This document shows, one piece after another, positions 46,614-57,129 of a stretch of 64,000 bases of DNA. The notes beneath the pieces are model-generated. The model was not told the DNA's origin and did not search any database. It saw nothing but the letters and a program-made list of their open reading frames with translations. Made by a program: the position numbers and the translations under genes. Origin of the DNA: Rhodamnia argentea (lineage: Eukaryota > Streptophyta > Magnoliopsida > Myrtales > Myrtaceae); assembly GCF_020921035.1 (NCBI RefSeq), contig NC_063152.1, positions 31,185,903-31,249,902 of the forward strand, read 5' to 3'. Every line of letters starts with the position of its first letter. Position 1 is the first letter of the stretch.

Positions 46614-48005
46614 CTTGCAAGTGCTAGACCCCTGCAAAAAACAAGTAGAATCCAGAATTTAGCAAGCATTTCAAGCAAAAAATCCTGTAATGACAAAACA
46701 TATAGGCCACCTAACTCAAAAGAGCTTTTGCAAAATTGAAGAAAGTAAAAGATAACAAAAAAAGCAAAGAAAACAGAAGGACAAATTCCTGGATTAGAGA
46801 ATTTGATACTGCATTATAGAAGGAGAATAGCAAACAGCTCATAAACTCTCTGCACATCTTAAAAAGGTGTAGCTGCTCTTCCAAATACTACCCATCAGCA
46901 CCAATAACCACCAACAAGGTAAAAGGTATAACAACAAATACAGATCCCCCACAGGAATGAAGCCATGAGGGAAGAGCAACTATCATATCAGAGGAAAAGG
47001 AAGGTTAAGCCAATCAGGGGAAACATCCCGCCAAAAATAAACCAAAAACAAAAGGAGCCTTTTCTAATACACGAGACGCATTTCAAAGCTTAAACACCGG
47101 TAACAGTGATATGAACAAGTGTGGCTCTCTGGCATCTTGCCGAAACCTCACCGACATGCCTGGGAACCATTAACTCGGCAAAGCAAGTGAGGTATGGTGA
47201 GTATCATTGGCGCCTAACACCGTAACAAAAGTCACAGATGCATTTTGAATGGACACGGTGCCAACATGTTCAACCATCCACTTGTCCAATACGGACCACA
47301 CGAAGAGAAAGAACCCAAATTAACACAAAGATCAACAGAAAAGGAGCCACATAAATCTCGACGACAACACGATCTCAATATCAACCACATCAGGACGATC
47401 TTCGGCATTTGAAAGATACTGAGAACTAACAGGATAACTAAAAACTCTCTCTCTCTGTCTCTGTCTCTCTCTCTGTCTCTCTCTGTCTCTCTCTCTCTCT
47501 CTCCCACAAGTAAGTCATAAAGCATGGGCCTCGTGAATAATGCTAATCGAAAAACCGCCATGAGAGCAGCCTGCACCTCGCAATCCAATCCATAGACGAA
47601 CCGCAAACACATTTCAATCCGAAAGGAACGTATAACATAGACGAAATCGTCCCAGCAAGACACTTCGCGGGACGAAACTAAACAGAGGATCGCCGATGAA
47701 ACAGGCAAACGCCGACCGATAAGGCGTGCCGTCATAAGTCGAGTAATCGCAGGAAAGACCCAGAAATTCACAAGCCGCTCGAGAGAAGGAGAGCGATCAT
47801 CGGTTGCTGAAACTCCCGGCTGGCAAATTCAAACCGGTACAGAGAAAGACAGAGATTACCTTCTTCTGCTTCAGGACAGGGAGTTGTGTAGTGGATTGAG
47901 AAACCCTAACGCCTTTCAGATGCTTCGATACGGGAAATTTCGCCCAATTGCAGAAGAATCGCAAGCCACAGCGTGAAATCACCGACTCGAAGTTTAGAAA
48001 GAGAG
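46614..48005 (-). other. 5' UTR exons and leader intron of the MLF gene
   Basis: A TTTGCAG acceptor ends at 46632, with 18 nt of leader between it and the ATG. A good donor (AAG followed by GTAATC) sits at about 47860-47854. The inferred leader intron is thus about 46632-47859, and the first non-coding exon lies between 47860 and roughly 48000. The intron holds a CT/GTCT microsatellite (about 47444-47503). Introns in plant 5' leaders often raise expression. Confidence 0.6.
47444..47503. repeat. Compound (CT)n/(CTGT)n microsatellite inside the MLF leader intron
   Basis: About 60 bp of CT units interrupted by regular CTGTCT steps. Confidence 0.9.
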
Positions 48006-48794
48006 ATTAGAGAGAGAGAAGGTCGCCGAATTTAAGAAAGATCGAGATACTCGAGGAGGACTCACGAGGCAGCCAGAACACGTGTCCTGTCATCACAGGT
48101 TGGTAGTGATTTACTTTTCTCTCCTCTTTCGTAAAATGCATATTCGCACCCCGTATTTTTGCGATTTTCTGGGTCAGCCCCGGGAAATCAAATTGTCAAG
48201 CTTTTAACCTCCCTTTTCCTAGATTTTAATTGCTGTTGCATTCGACCCTTTACTACAGTGACATTTAGTGGGTGAGCATGGTTTCGGGATAAAATCGCAA
48301 ACCGGAGAACTAAATCGGTGTAAACAAGGCAAGCTCTAGGGTATGCATCATAGGTTCGATTCCAAAAATTAGGGAATTGATTTTGACAAATAAGTTTCGG
48401 GTTTAGTTAGAACTTTGAAATTAAGCCTTTATGTTTTCTTATTCTGTGTTTGGTGCGATCCTGCGATGTTCCAGGACGTTCGATGATGTGTGTAATCTGA
48501 AACCATTAGTATAAGTTTTCATTTCTAGCGATATAGTTCACGGCTAAGTGAACAAGACTCCAACGATCAAGTAGATAATTAGTGACAAGGAGGAGGGGGT
48601 TTGGCGACGGCAAGTTCTCCATAGTACTAGCAGAAACATTGCATAGGATGTTGAGACAAGTTTCCCCCATGTGCATCGAATGATTAGCTTTATTCAATGG
48701 CCCTGAGCAGGCGATGACAATACACTTAAACCAATAACGACCTCCTGCCGGTCACAACAATAAAAAAGCGAAAAAGGCACAATAATAATAAAAG
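48006..48794. other. Intergenic upstream of MLF, nothing recognised
   Basis: Presumed MLF promoter at the left, then AT-rich sequence with no repeat or gene recognised before the ginkbilobin-like fragment. Confidence 0.4.
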
Positions 48795-48980
48795 TTAAAA
48801 TATGCCGATAAGGCCACATAGGAAGGCTAGCAGTACACGTTCGAACGAAGACCCTTCCTGATACGTGTCGCTGCCGCATTCATAACTGAATACGGTGAAG
48901 CCAGTGCCGTCAGCTCCGACAGAGACGATTGCAAAGAGAGACGATACGGTAAACACTATAAGCTTATAAGCAAGTACCAT
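48795..48980 (-). pseudogene. Truncated ginkbilobin-2-like gene fragment
   Basis: A 61-codon frame. Residues 1-24 form a signal peptide nearly identical in its end (VSVGADG) to that of the neighbouring copy at 52.5-52.9 kb. The mature start then has YECGS where the other copy has IQCGR. The reading frame stops after GLIGIF, at about the point where the second cysteine segment should begin, so two thirds of the Gnk2 domain are missing. Upstream sequence (TCTTTGGATCTTTATG, GTATACAGCGGGAAAGCTCTC) matches the other copy's promoter, showing that they arose by duplication. Unlikely to encode a working protein. Confidence 0.75.
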
Positions 48981-49289
48981 CTTTGGATCTTTATGATCTG
49001 TTTTTGCGCAATCTGTGGTGATGTATACAGCGGGAAAGCTCTCTCATGGGCTTATCGTGTCTCGGGCTTTACATTGATCAAATGCGGGGTTTATGCGATT
49101 TTGCCGGCACTAGATGTCCTTGTACATTTGTCTCCACATGCACGTTCAAGGTGCCGCCGCCATCGTGCTTCGAGCGAAACTGATCAAGGTCTGGCCAGGA
49201 TTGGAATCTGCGACACGAACGAGATCCACCGAGAAGAGGACGAAGTACGATGATTGCATTGTTTCCAACGAGGATCATTTTTTAGCTCA

Positions 49290-49430
49290 CCGATGAACAT
49301 AACCATAAGTCAAAATTAGTCGAATGGATTTTATTGACAAAACATGAAAATATTTAGGATCCAATTGATACAAGTAAAATGTTTAGAATTGAATTAGCAT
49401 GAGTGCAATAAACTTACGGCTTTTTATTTG
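49290..49430. mobile_element. Fragment of the AAATTGGCA TIR-element family
   Basis: Contains TCAAAATTAGTCGAATGGA, ATATTTAGGATCCAATTGA and AATGTTTAGAATTGAATTAG, matching the right arm of the larger members. The left half is absent. It interrupts the upstream flank of the ginkbilobin-like fragment. Confidence 0.5.
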
Positions 49431-49629
49431 AATTGATGGTGGCATTAACAATATTGATAGAGGAGGACGTCTACGATGAAAAGGCAATGTTTTGATCAAT
49501 AATCATATCTAAGCTCACCAATGACATAATCGAACGCTCTTTATGGGCAATTTTGCTGCTTTATATGAATCGATAGTGATACACATAGTTAACCGTTTGT
49601 TGTTTGTTTTTATACTAGAGGTAGATATC

Positions 49630-50444
49630 GGGAGAAGCACACTATAATTGCCAAAAACTATAGACGGTGTATTTAAATGTCAAAAGTTTCAAAACAATAA
49701 TTTAAGTGCCAAAATCACGGAAAAACGATCACTTAGTGCCATGTCCAATCTGGTTGGCCGAAAATCGTACGTGACTTTTTATTTATTTATTAATATTTGA
49801 TCTGACATGTTTTGTCGGAAAGTCCATGTGAACTTTTAACTTGAAGAATAAACTAAAATTTTTTAAAACAATGAATTAAAGTTAAAAATAAGCTAAAAAT
49901 TAAAAAAAATAAATAAAAGAGGGGGGCCCGGGGGCCCTTATTCAAGCAACAAGGGTTGCCGAGCCCTACCTAGTGGCCGGCAACCCCTCCGACCCCGGCA
50001 AAGGCGAGCCCTCTCTCGTTAATATTTGAGCTGATGTGGCTCGCTAGAAAGTCCACATGGACTTCTAACCTTAAAAATAAACTAATTTTTTAAAATAAAT
50101 TAAAAATAAAAATAATCTAAAAATATGAGGGGGGAGGGGTGGTTCTTGTTCAAGCGGCGAGGGCATGCACTACCCACGTCGGTTATTGAGTATGGGAATG
50201 GTCGATGGGGGTTGCTGAGCCCTAGCCGGTGGCCAGCGACCCCCATTGACCTTGGCTAGGGCGAGGCCTCAACCTTACAAAGCTGGAAAAAAAAAAACAC
50301 GTAGGGTTTTTAATCGAGCAAATCGGACTTGGCATTTAAATAATCGTTTTTCTTTGATTTTGACATTGAAGTGATCGTTTTGAAACTTTTGGCACTAAAG
50401 TGAGTGCCGTACACAACTTTTGACACTTATAATATACTTCTCCC
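49630..50444. mobile_element. MULE-like element with long TIRs and a perfect 9-bp target duplication
   Basis: 815 bp, flanked by GTAGATATC at 49621-49629 and 50445-50453. Both ends start GGGAGAAG and remain inverted for about 120 bp, with shared words GTGCCAAAA, AAAACGATCACTT and AAAGTTTCAAAAC. The interior contains two related AT-rich blocks (about 49790-49910 and 50020-50130), each followed by a GC-rich block (GGGGGGCCCGG... and GCCGGCAACCCC). This suggests an internal duplication or captured genomic sequence. No transposase is encoded. Nine-base duplication plus long TIRs is diagnostic of Mutator-like elements. Confidence 0.88.
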
Positions 50445-50654
50445 GTAGATATCTCACCAATGACTTTAATATAGTGGAGGTAAAGTTTCTTGTCATTATA
50501 ATCTACTTCCTAGCTAAATATTCTGATTAGCGTGTGCATACATGTGTACTAGTTTCTCTATACACGCATAGCGCGCCAATCTTTTGTCGTCGGTATTCTT
50601 TTTGTCTCTTACCAATACAAATTAAAATTTGTCAACCTGAAAAAGAGTTCAATA

Positions 50655-51660
50655 TTTTTTCGGGAAATTCTGCTAACCCAAATAAACAAAATATGAAAAA
50701 ATTCATATAAGGACTCGAAGTGAAGTCATTTTCTCAAAAAATGGCCCAAAGTAGATCTAACTGCCTAACGTGGCTAAGCCGGTCTCAATAAGGGCCTGAA
50801 CTCGCTAGTCGGCCAAATACTCGCATACGTGATTTTTCGGGGAACCGAAACGGGGACTCTTTTGTGAAAATTTCAAATAAAGACCCAAAGTGTCCTTATT
50901 TTCTCAAATAAGGGCCTAAAATGAACATTGTTTTAAATTGGCTTGAAGTGGTATAAAATTTTCAAATAAGGGCTTGAGTGACCATAAAGTGTCAAAAAAG
51001 GGGTCTAAAGTGAACTTTATTTTAAATTGGCCTGAAGTGATACAAAAGTTAAAAAAAAAAAAAAAGCCTGAGTGGCATGTGGCAATAAAGTGTCAAAAAA
51101 GGGCCTCACCTCAATGATACATTCGTCATTTTAGTATTTTGATTTTTTTGTTCTTTTTATATTTTTTAAAAATTAAAAAGGCAAAAAAAAAAAGGGGGAG
51201 GGCTACCCCTCCTTCCTGTGGCCGCCGCCCCACTGCCGGTGGGGCGTTGTTTATGGCCTGCCAGAGGCAAGGGCTGCGACCCTCTCTCAAGTTCGAGTGA
51301 GGACAGTCCTCGCTCGAACCTAGGAGAGGGTCGCGGCCCTTGTAGAGGGGCCGGTGGCCCCGGGAGAGAGGGGCACCCCTCGCGCCTCTGTGTGGTTTTT
51401 GTTTTTAACTTTTTAATTTTTTTTTTAGGAACAAAACAAAAGGTAATAAATAAAAGAATAAATGATGAAAAATGCCCTTGAGATCAAGCTCCTTTTTTGA
51501 GATTACATGGCCGCTTCAGTCCTTATTCGAAGATGTTCATTTGAGACCCTTATTTGATAAAATAAGAGCACTCTAGACCCTTATTGGAAATAAGCACACT
51601 TTAGACCACTATTTGAAAAAAATGATGATACTCCGGGTTTTTATTTGGTATTTTCTCAAC
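50655..51660. mobile_element. Probable TIR element of a second family (AAATAAGGGCCTAAAGTG repeats)
   Basis: The arms carry repeated phrases such as AAATAAGGGCCTAAA on the left and TTTAGACC.TTATTTG on the right, in inverted sense. The GC-rich centre (about 51196-51385) contains words such as CTCGAACCTAGGAGAGGG and its near reverse complement CCCTCTCTCAAGTTCGAG, an internal palindrome. Several tandem duplications occur in the left arm (about 50860-51110). Precise ends and target duplication were not resolved. Confidence 0.5.
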
Positions 51661-52486
51661 TTTTTTTTGTCCAATAAAATATCTTAAAGAGTTGTAATCC
51701 TAAAGATTAACAATCGTCGATCTCTTCTTATTCTTTCTTTCCAATTTTCTTTCTTCCTTCCCCGTTCGTTTCTTAAAGTTTCTTTCTCCATCTATTGATT
51801 AAAAATAGAAAAAAGAAAGAAGAAAACAAGATCACCGAAGAAGAAGAAGAAGAAGAGCAAGAGAAGGCGAGGGATACTCTCAGTCCCAGTCCTCCGCTCT
51901 CCAATGGCTCTCCATGAGCTAGAGTTTTCAATCTGGTGCCTTCCGTCGGCGACGGTGGAGCTTTCTCACGACGCTCGCTGTTTATGCAGGATGGAGGAGG
52001 CTCCGACAAGTCCCAACGCCGGCAATCATGAGAGCAGTGACCACAGCCCTCGCTGCCGGCGTCCGCGAAACTTACTGAGTTACTAACCAAGTTATAGTTA
52101 CTGCATATATATGGCGAAACTACTCCTTACTCTTGATTAAAATTACTTTTTATATAAAAAGTCAATATCAACGTGGAAAAGTTACTAATCAATAATAGAT
52201 TGAATGTTATTTACAATGTTAAAATTTACTAGCCATAGCGAGATGTGCTGCCGTGGCGCAATTCTTTCTTTTTTCACACATGAAGAGTTACTGATAGAAT
52301 GAAGAAGTTACATATCGAAAGTTAATGGAAGCTGCTAGCCTGACAGCCAATTAATGAGTATTTTATGCAAAACACGCGATGATGATATGTAAGTCTACGA
52401 TTGAAATTATACCGTCCCTAACAGTACTTTCAAAAGAACATTCCCCTTATTTCACTTGACTACACACTCGGAATAGGTTCGCTCGC
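51661..52486. other. Spacer downstream of the ginkbilobin-like copy
   Basis: Mostly AT-rich. The segment 52130-52260 matches 54600-54730, linking it to the third duplication unit. A short frame around 51.9-52.1 kb has no recognisable family. Confidence 0.45.
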
Positions 52487-52513
52487 TTATTCGGTAAACG
52501 GATAATGTTCATA

Positions 52514-52885
52514 TCAAAATCTACAATTTCCAAACCGGGTATGTGCCCCATGGCACCTCGGGCACTGAGCCAATAAGAAGTTGGAGGCAAAGTTGATGCA
52601 ATGCCGACATACGAAATTCGAGCTAGCATTGCGCGCCGCGTGATCGTAACATAGTTCATTGTACGGATCATCTTGGGCATAACAATCATCACCGTGATCC
52701 GTCGTGGAATATATCAGGCGATCGAGGACGACCGTCAGCGTGTGCGCGTACGTCGCCCCCACATCAATCCTCTCACGGCCGCATTGAATACTCACCATGT
52801 CGTAGCCGGGGCCGTCGGCTCCAACGGAAACGATGGTGAAGAGAGCCAATACGATCGAAAATGTAGGTTTAGAAGCAAGTATCAT
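52514..52885 (-). pseudogene. Ginkbilobin-2-like secreted antifungal-type gene, probably decaying
   Basis: 123 residues from the ATG at 52885: a signal peptide (1-24) and a near-complete Gnk2 (DUF26) domain with C35, C68, C79, C93, C96, C108, C111 and C121. Two defects are visible. The first cysteine of the family's C-X8-C-X2-C motif is Arg (R85) and its spacing is one residue short. The frame ends at TGA in place of the conserved Arg codon after NCRF, with a conserved-looking tail beyond ending at TAA at 52487; CGA to TGA is a typical CpG decay change. Known Gnk2 proteins are apoplastic, mannose-binding antifungals. A TATATATA box lies at about 52927-52936. It may still be expressed as a shortened protein. 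Confidence 0.7.
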
Positions 52886-52925
52886 CTTTAGATCTTCATA
52901 TGTTTCTCCCACGAGTCATGACTCG

Positions 52926-52937
52926 TGTATATATAGT
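52926..52937 (-). promoter_or_regulatory. TATA box of the ginkbilobin-like gene
   Basis: TATATATAC-type box on the minus strand, about 45 bp before the ATG at 52885. The truncated copy has the related GTATACAGC at the equivalent place, so the promoter was duplicated with the gene. Confidence 0.45.
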
Positions 52938-53186
52938 GGGAAGCTCTCTTGCGTTATAGCTACTACAAGCAAAACTGATCAAGGTCCAGCCAGGATTAGG
53001 AAGCTGCGACGTGATCGGAAATGACAGAGGAGTACGAGAGGACGATGAATGCAATGTTTCGAACGAGGATCATGTCTGAGCTCTCTGATATAGATCCTTG
53101 CTCTGTCTTTAATTTGTAACATAGAGTCGACCGAAGTTCATATCTCACCAGTGACTTCAACAAAGCGGAGATGGAGTTTCTCGTTC

Positions 53187-53435
53187 TTGCTTCGTTTGAT
53201 TCGCGGAATATGAATGATCTGAAGAACTTCTTCTTTTTTTTAGATGATTGCTTCGATCTCTTGTAAAAATGAGCGAATGAAAATTTATTTTCATCTCCCA
53301 CGAAAGAGTCTGCACATAACTTATTGTGGATTATGAAAACACTTTCCATTAGCTAATTATTTCAAGCGATACATGCCGTCATTTTTAGGAAAATATTTTT
53401 CAAGTCATTCATTTTTCGCTAAATGAACGGAGTCT
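53187..53435. mobile_element. MITE-like element of the GGCTCCGTTT family, inserted in the duplicated flank
   Basis: Left end CTTCGTTTGATTCGCGGAAT and inverted right end CTCCGTTCATTTAGCGAAAA match the ends of the 35855-36105 element. The sequence left of it (GTGACTTCAACAAAGCGGAGATGGAG) and right of it (CATGTGTA...TATAGCGCATGG) is continuous in the paralogous flank at 50455-50590, so the element interrupts copy 2. Confidence 0.6.
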
Positions 53436-53439
53436 TCTA

Positions 53440-54559
53440 ATCCAATTTTGAGACAAATCTTCCAATTTGCATGTGTAGATATTACTAGTTCATGTGTATA
53501 GCGCATGGCCTCCAAGAATGTAAGCCATCTGTTCTAATTTGATAAACTTCCATGCGATTTCCTTGTTGTTTGCAACATATTGTTCGAACATTTTTTAGTA
53601 ATTTGAGGTTTGGAAAGTCCTTGAGGCTTCGTCGTATACAAGAATTCATTTACCTTTTTATTCGAAATCGACTTTGACACTGATCATCCTCAATTGGGCT
53701 TTAATTATTAATTCAAACCATTGAATTTCTGACGGCCCGTTGAATTTTTAATATTATCTATTTTTTATATTCTTTTTCCTTCATCTTCTAACCGGTCGTC
53801 AGATCGGCGATCGGACAGAGGCAAGGGCCAGGACTCGCCCTCGCCCTTGTCGGCCCTCGCCTCCGGAACCGGCAAGGAAAGAAGGAGAAAAAGCCACGTA
53901 ATTTTCGGTGATAGAGAAAGAATTTTCAGCGTGTGCTCATCACTAATGAATATGCGAGATCAAGTGATCGCTCGCTGGATATTTTGGTTGACATATCTGT
54001 TAGTGTGGAGTGAGCATGTGCTTAACCCTGCTGGTGCTCTATTGATCCACCTTGTTTTCTTGGGTTGACTTTGTTTTGCTGTATTCTGGGCTTTGTTCTA
54101 TTTGGATTTTGCTTTGCTACGAAGTCCACGTAATTCTCATGTATCATTTTGAGCAATCAATACAAATTTTTCTCCGATAAAAGATAAAAGATTGAATATA
54201 TTATTATTCCATACCACACAATTTTCTAATACTAGACTTTTCTAACACAACTCACGCGTCCATCAAAACATGTCAAATGATTTCTTCGAGTTGCACGCAA
54301 TGCTCGCCTAGTTCACGTTGAAGTCACCCCCTCACATTATTGCCAATAAAGAGAAGGCCAAAAATGCTAAAGGTGTCGAATTTTTTAACAGCTTAATTTT
54401 GTCTTTCGTTCCGAATGTTGAATTAATTACCCTATAATTACTTTCTTTTACTTGAATTTATCAACACGAAGATGAAGAAGGTGTGCAATTTTCCTCGATC
54501 TCATCAATTTTTCAAAGAATTCGTAAATGATTCACATCGTTTGCCGTTCAATTGGCGAG
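53440..54559. other. Intergenic, nothing recognised
   Basis: AT-rich, with one short GC-rich patch near 53815-53880. No gene or clear repeat found. Confidence 0.4.
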
Positions 54560-55420
54560 GAAGAGATTCTTTTAGTTACTGGATATATGGAGAAATTACC
54601 AGTTACTCTTTACAAAAAAAAAAAGGTTAATAGCAACGGAAAGAAGTTACTGTTCATAAATAGGTCGAATGTTATTTTCAACGTTAAAATTTACTAGCCA
54701 TGGCGAAAAGTACTACTGTGGTACATGCACTAGTCCTACATTTTGTCTCCATGGACCGAGGAGAAAGGGGGGCGTGCATCCGGTAGAAATTGCACTTTAC
54801 GAATCCATCAATTATGAGTTGAGGCAGGCATCCTCATACATGGCTATCGAGAACGAATCAAATTAGATGGTTCTATTTCTCAATCTTTTTGACTTGTTCC
54901 TATGGAACCAAAGCTGAAAAGATTAAAAAAAAAAAAAACGGATTTTTCTCTGGTAGCCATGACTTTCTTCACGTCTCTCCCGCTTCTTGGTTAGGGCGAG
55001 TCACTCGAGTCCCTTGCCATTCATCCCTCTTTCACATATGGCTTGGCTAGTATGTGGAAGGCTTTTCTTTTGGTCATTGGAAGCCGCACCTGAGCCCCGC
55101 AGCACCTCGTACATCGAACCATTAAGTAGTTGAAGTAGAAAAAATGAATGTGGCCTTCTAATTAATAAAAAGACTTGTACTCTTTTTTCCAATCCTATGT
55201 GAGATTAGAAAAGGCAAATTTTTATTTGTTTTGCAAACAAATTTCAACACATACTGTCGTTTGTTATTTCTCTAATGGTAGTAACTATCTCCCCCAATGA
55301 TTTAGACATGGTGGAGGTAGAATTTCTTGTTCTTATAATCTATTTCCCCGGGTTACATCTTCTGGTTAGCGTCGGGCGTATGCATATACGCCCGTTTCCA
55401 CGCTCGAGCACAGCGGCTGC
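54560..55420. repeat. Third duplication unit of the ginkbilobin cluster, gene lost
   Basis: 54600-54730 matches 52130-52260 (downstream of copy 2): GAATGTTATTT.CAA.GTTAAAATTTACTAGCCAT. The segment 55280-55410 matches 50455-50590 and 53135-53190 (upstream flanks of copies 1 and 2): ATCTC.CC.ATGA.TT, GTGGAGGTA.A.TTTCTTG.TATAATCTA. The stretch between them, where the gene should be, has no recognisable Gnk2 domain. Confidence 0.6.
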
Positions 55421-55666
55421 GTGATTCGAGATGGATACGGATGATTTCCGGCATGGAATATAGATACGAACTTTCAAAGGTTAAGGTACTGCGCTCGTAA
55501 GTACAGGAGATTTGTTTGGCAACCCGCCCGGAGCTTGTCGTCCTCCATTTACTAATGATATGTGATGCGAATCCATTGTGCCCGTCGCTCCGTCCAACGT
55601 CCGATACCTGTTTCTAAGGTACATTCCTTTGGCACCGATCCTTAGCTCGTTATTTATCATTGTATG

Positions 55667-57108
55667 TGTTGACGCCTAAATTTTGATTAATCTATTTTTT
55701 GCATAAAAATTATAAAAAATCATCTCACATATTTATTTTTAGCGTACATTGCATTGGCATATAATCGGGCAAGCAGAACACTTAATTTAGCATGCGTCTA
55801 GACTAGGCACGGGATGGAAAAATACACCGAGAAGATTTGAAACTTCAAGGACTGTATTGCAAATACTTAAAATTTCAGGGACCGTATTGCAAATACTTGG
55901 AACTTCGGGGACCGTATTGCAAATACCAAAAGAAGATGAAGAAGGGAAGATGATGAAGGGAAGATAATGAAAAGAAGATGAAGAAGGGAAGATGATGAAG
56001 GGAAGATAATGAAGGGAAGATGAAAATGGAAGGTGAAGAAATGAAGATGAAGAAGGGAAGATGAAAATGGAAGGTGAAGAAATGAAGATGAAGAAGAGAA
56101 GATGAAGATGGAAGGTGAAGAAATGAAGGTGAAGAATGAAGGATGAAGAACTTTGCCTATAAAAAAGAGAGCTCTTGAGAAGAGTTTTAGAAGGGGGAAG
56201 TGGAAGAGAATTGAGAGAGAGAGTAGAAGAGAATTGAGAGAGTTTTTGAGTGGAAGAGAATTGAGAGAGTTTTGAGAGAGTTTTTGAGAGGAATTTTTAG
56301 AGAGGAAAAGAGAGTTCTTGAGAAAAATTAGAAGAGAAAATTCGAGAGTGAAGAAAAGAGTTTTAGTCGAGCATCATCTTCGACGAGTCCCGACACATAT
56401 TTCACCTCTCGCCACCCAACAACGCCATTACTTGCCATTTTCGACGACAGCCGCGTTCTTCCATCTCCGAGATCTTGAAGGGAACTATAACGTGTATGTG
56501 AGTAAGATTTTGTGTAATAGAAGGTAATCCTTTCCATCTCGATCTACAAAAATGTAATCGTTTGGTTTGAACATTTGTTTGTTTATTTTAGACATGCCAC
56601 GTGTTCCAAAATTTAGCATTATTACGTGTTAATTTATTTTTGTAAATACTCGTGATTGGCTGCGTTTTCTTTCTTTCTAAATTATCCATTGTGTATATCG
56701 CACAAAGTTCCATGTTTTACATTCCCATAAAAAAGAAGAAAAAACCAAAAAATTGCATCTTTGAATTTCAAGTAAAATCCATCAAAATTGCCAAATCAAA
56801 TATTTTTCATGAAAATGGTACCGAAAGGGCGTTAGAGAAATCTGACGTAACCAAATCCCCGAATTCAAAATCTCTGGTTCGCGGAAATAAGATAGTTTTC
56901 TCCCGCTATTTTATTTAGGTTTCTAATCAACCTACCGAAAATGATTAGTGGCGACTCCAAATTCAAAACACATTGCATGTTAATTATTTGAACCTTAAGT
57001 TGCGATTTGGTATGGACTTGGGAGAGTTCGAGTTAGGTTAGTTAATTAATTAACCCGATAATCCATTAGCCCGAAAATTAACTCGTTTATTTTTTGAAGG
57101 TCGCGACG
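55667..57108 (+). mobile_element. 5' LTR of a Ty3/Gypsy retrotransposon
   Basis: Starts TGTTGACGCC and ends just before the primer-binding site at 57112, about 1.44 kb. It contains a likely TATA box (TATAAAAA, 56158-56165). Three tandem ~33-bp units with CCGTATTGCAAATACTT occupy about 55850-55930, and a purine-rich minisatellite about 55935-56145. The exact right border was set by the PBS and is approximate. No second LTR is present in the window. Confidence 0.65.
55935..56145. repeat. Purine-rich minisatellite (GAAGATGAAGAAGGGAAGAT-type) within the LTR
   Basis: Imperfect tandem units of 12-30 bp built from GAAGATGAA, GAAGGGAAGATGA and GGAAGGTGAAGAAAT. It lies immediately upstream of the LTR TATA box. 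Confidence 0.85.
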
Positions 57109-57111
57109 ACT

Positions 57112-57129
57112 TGGCGACTCCATTGGGGA
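57112..57129 (+). other. Primer-binding site of the retrotransposon
   Basis: TGGCGACTCCATTGGGGA begins with TGG, complementary to a tRNA CCA end, and sits immediately inside the LTR. This form is common in plant Ty3/Gypsy elements of the Tat type; the priming tRNA was not identified. Confidence 0.6.

Noticed and set aside
47232-47771. 179-codon open frame on the minus strand
   Set aside because: Sits in the MLF leader intron. Its Arg/Glu/Asp run is the translated CT/GT microsatellite.
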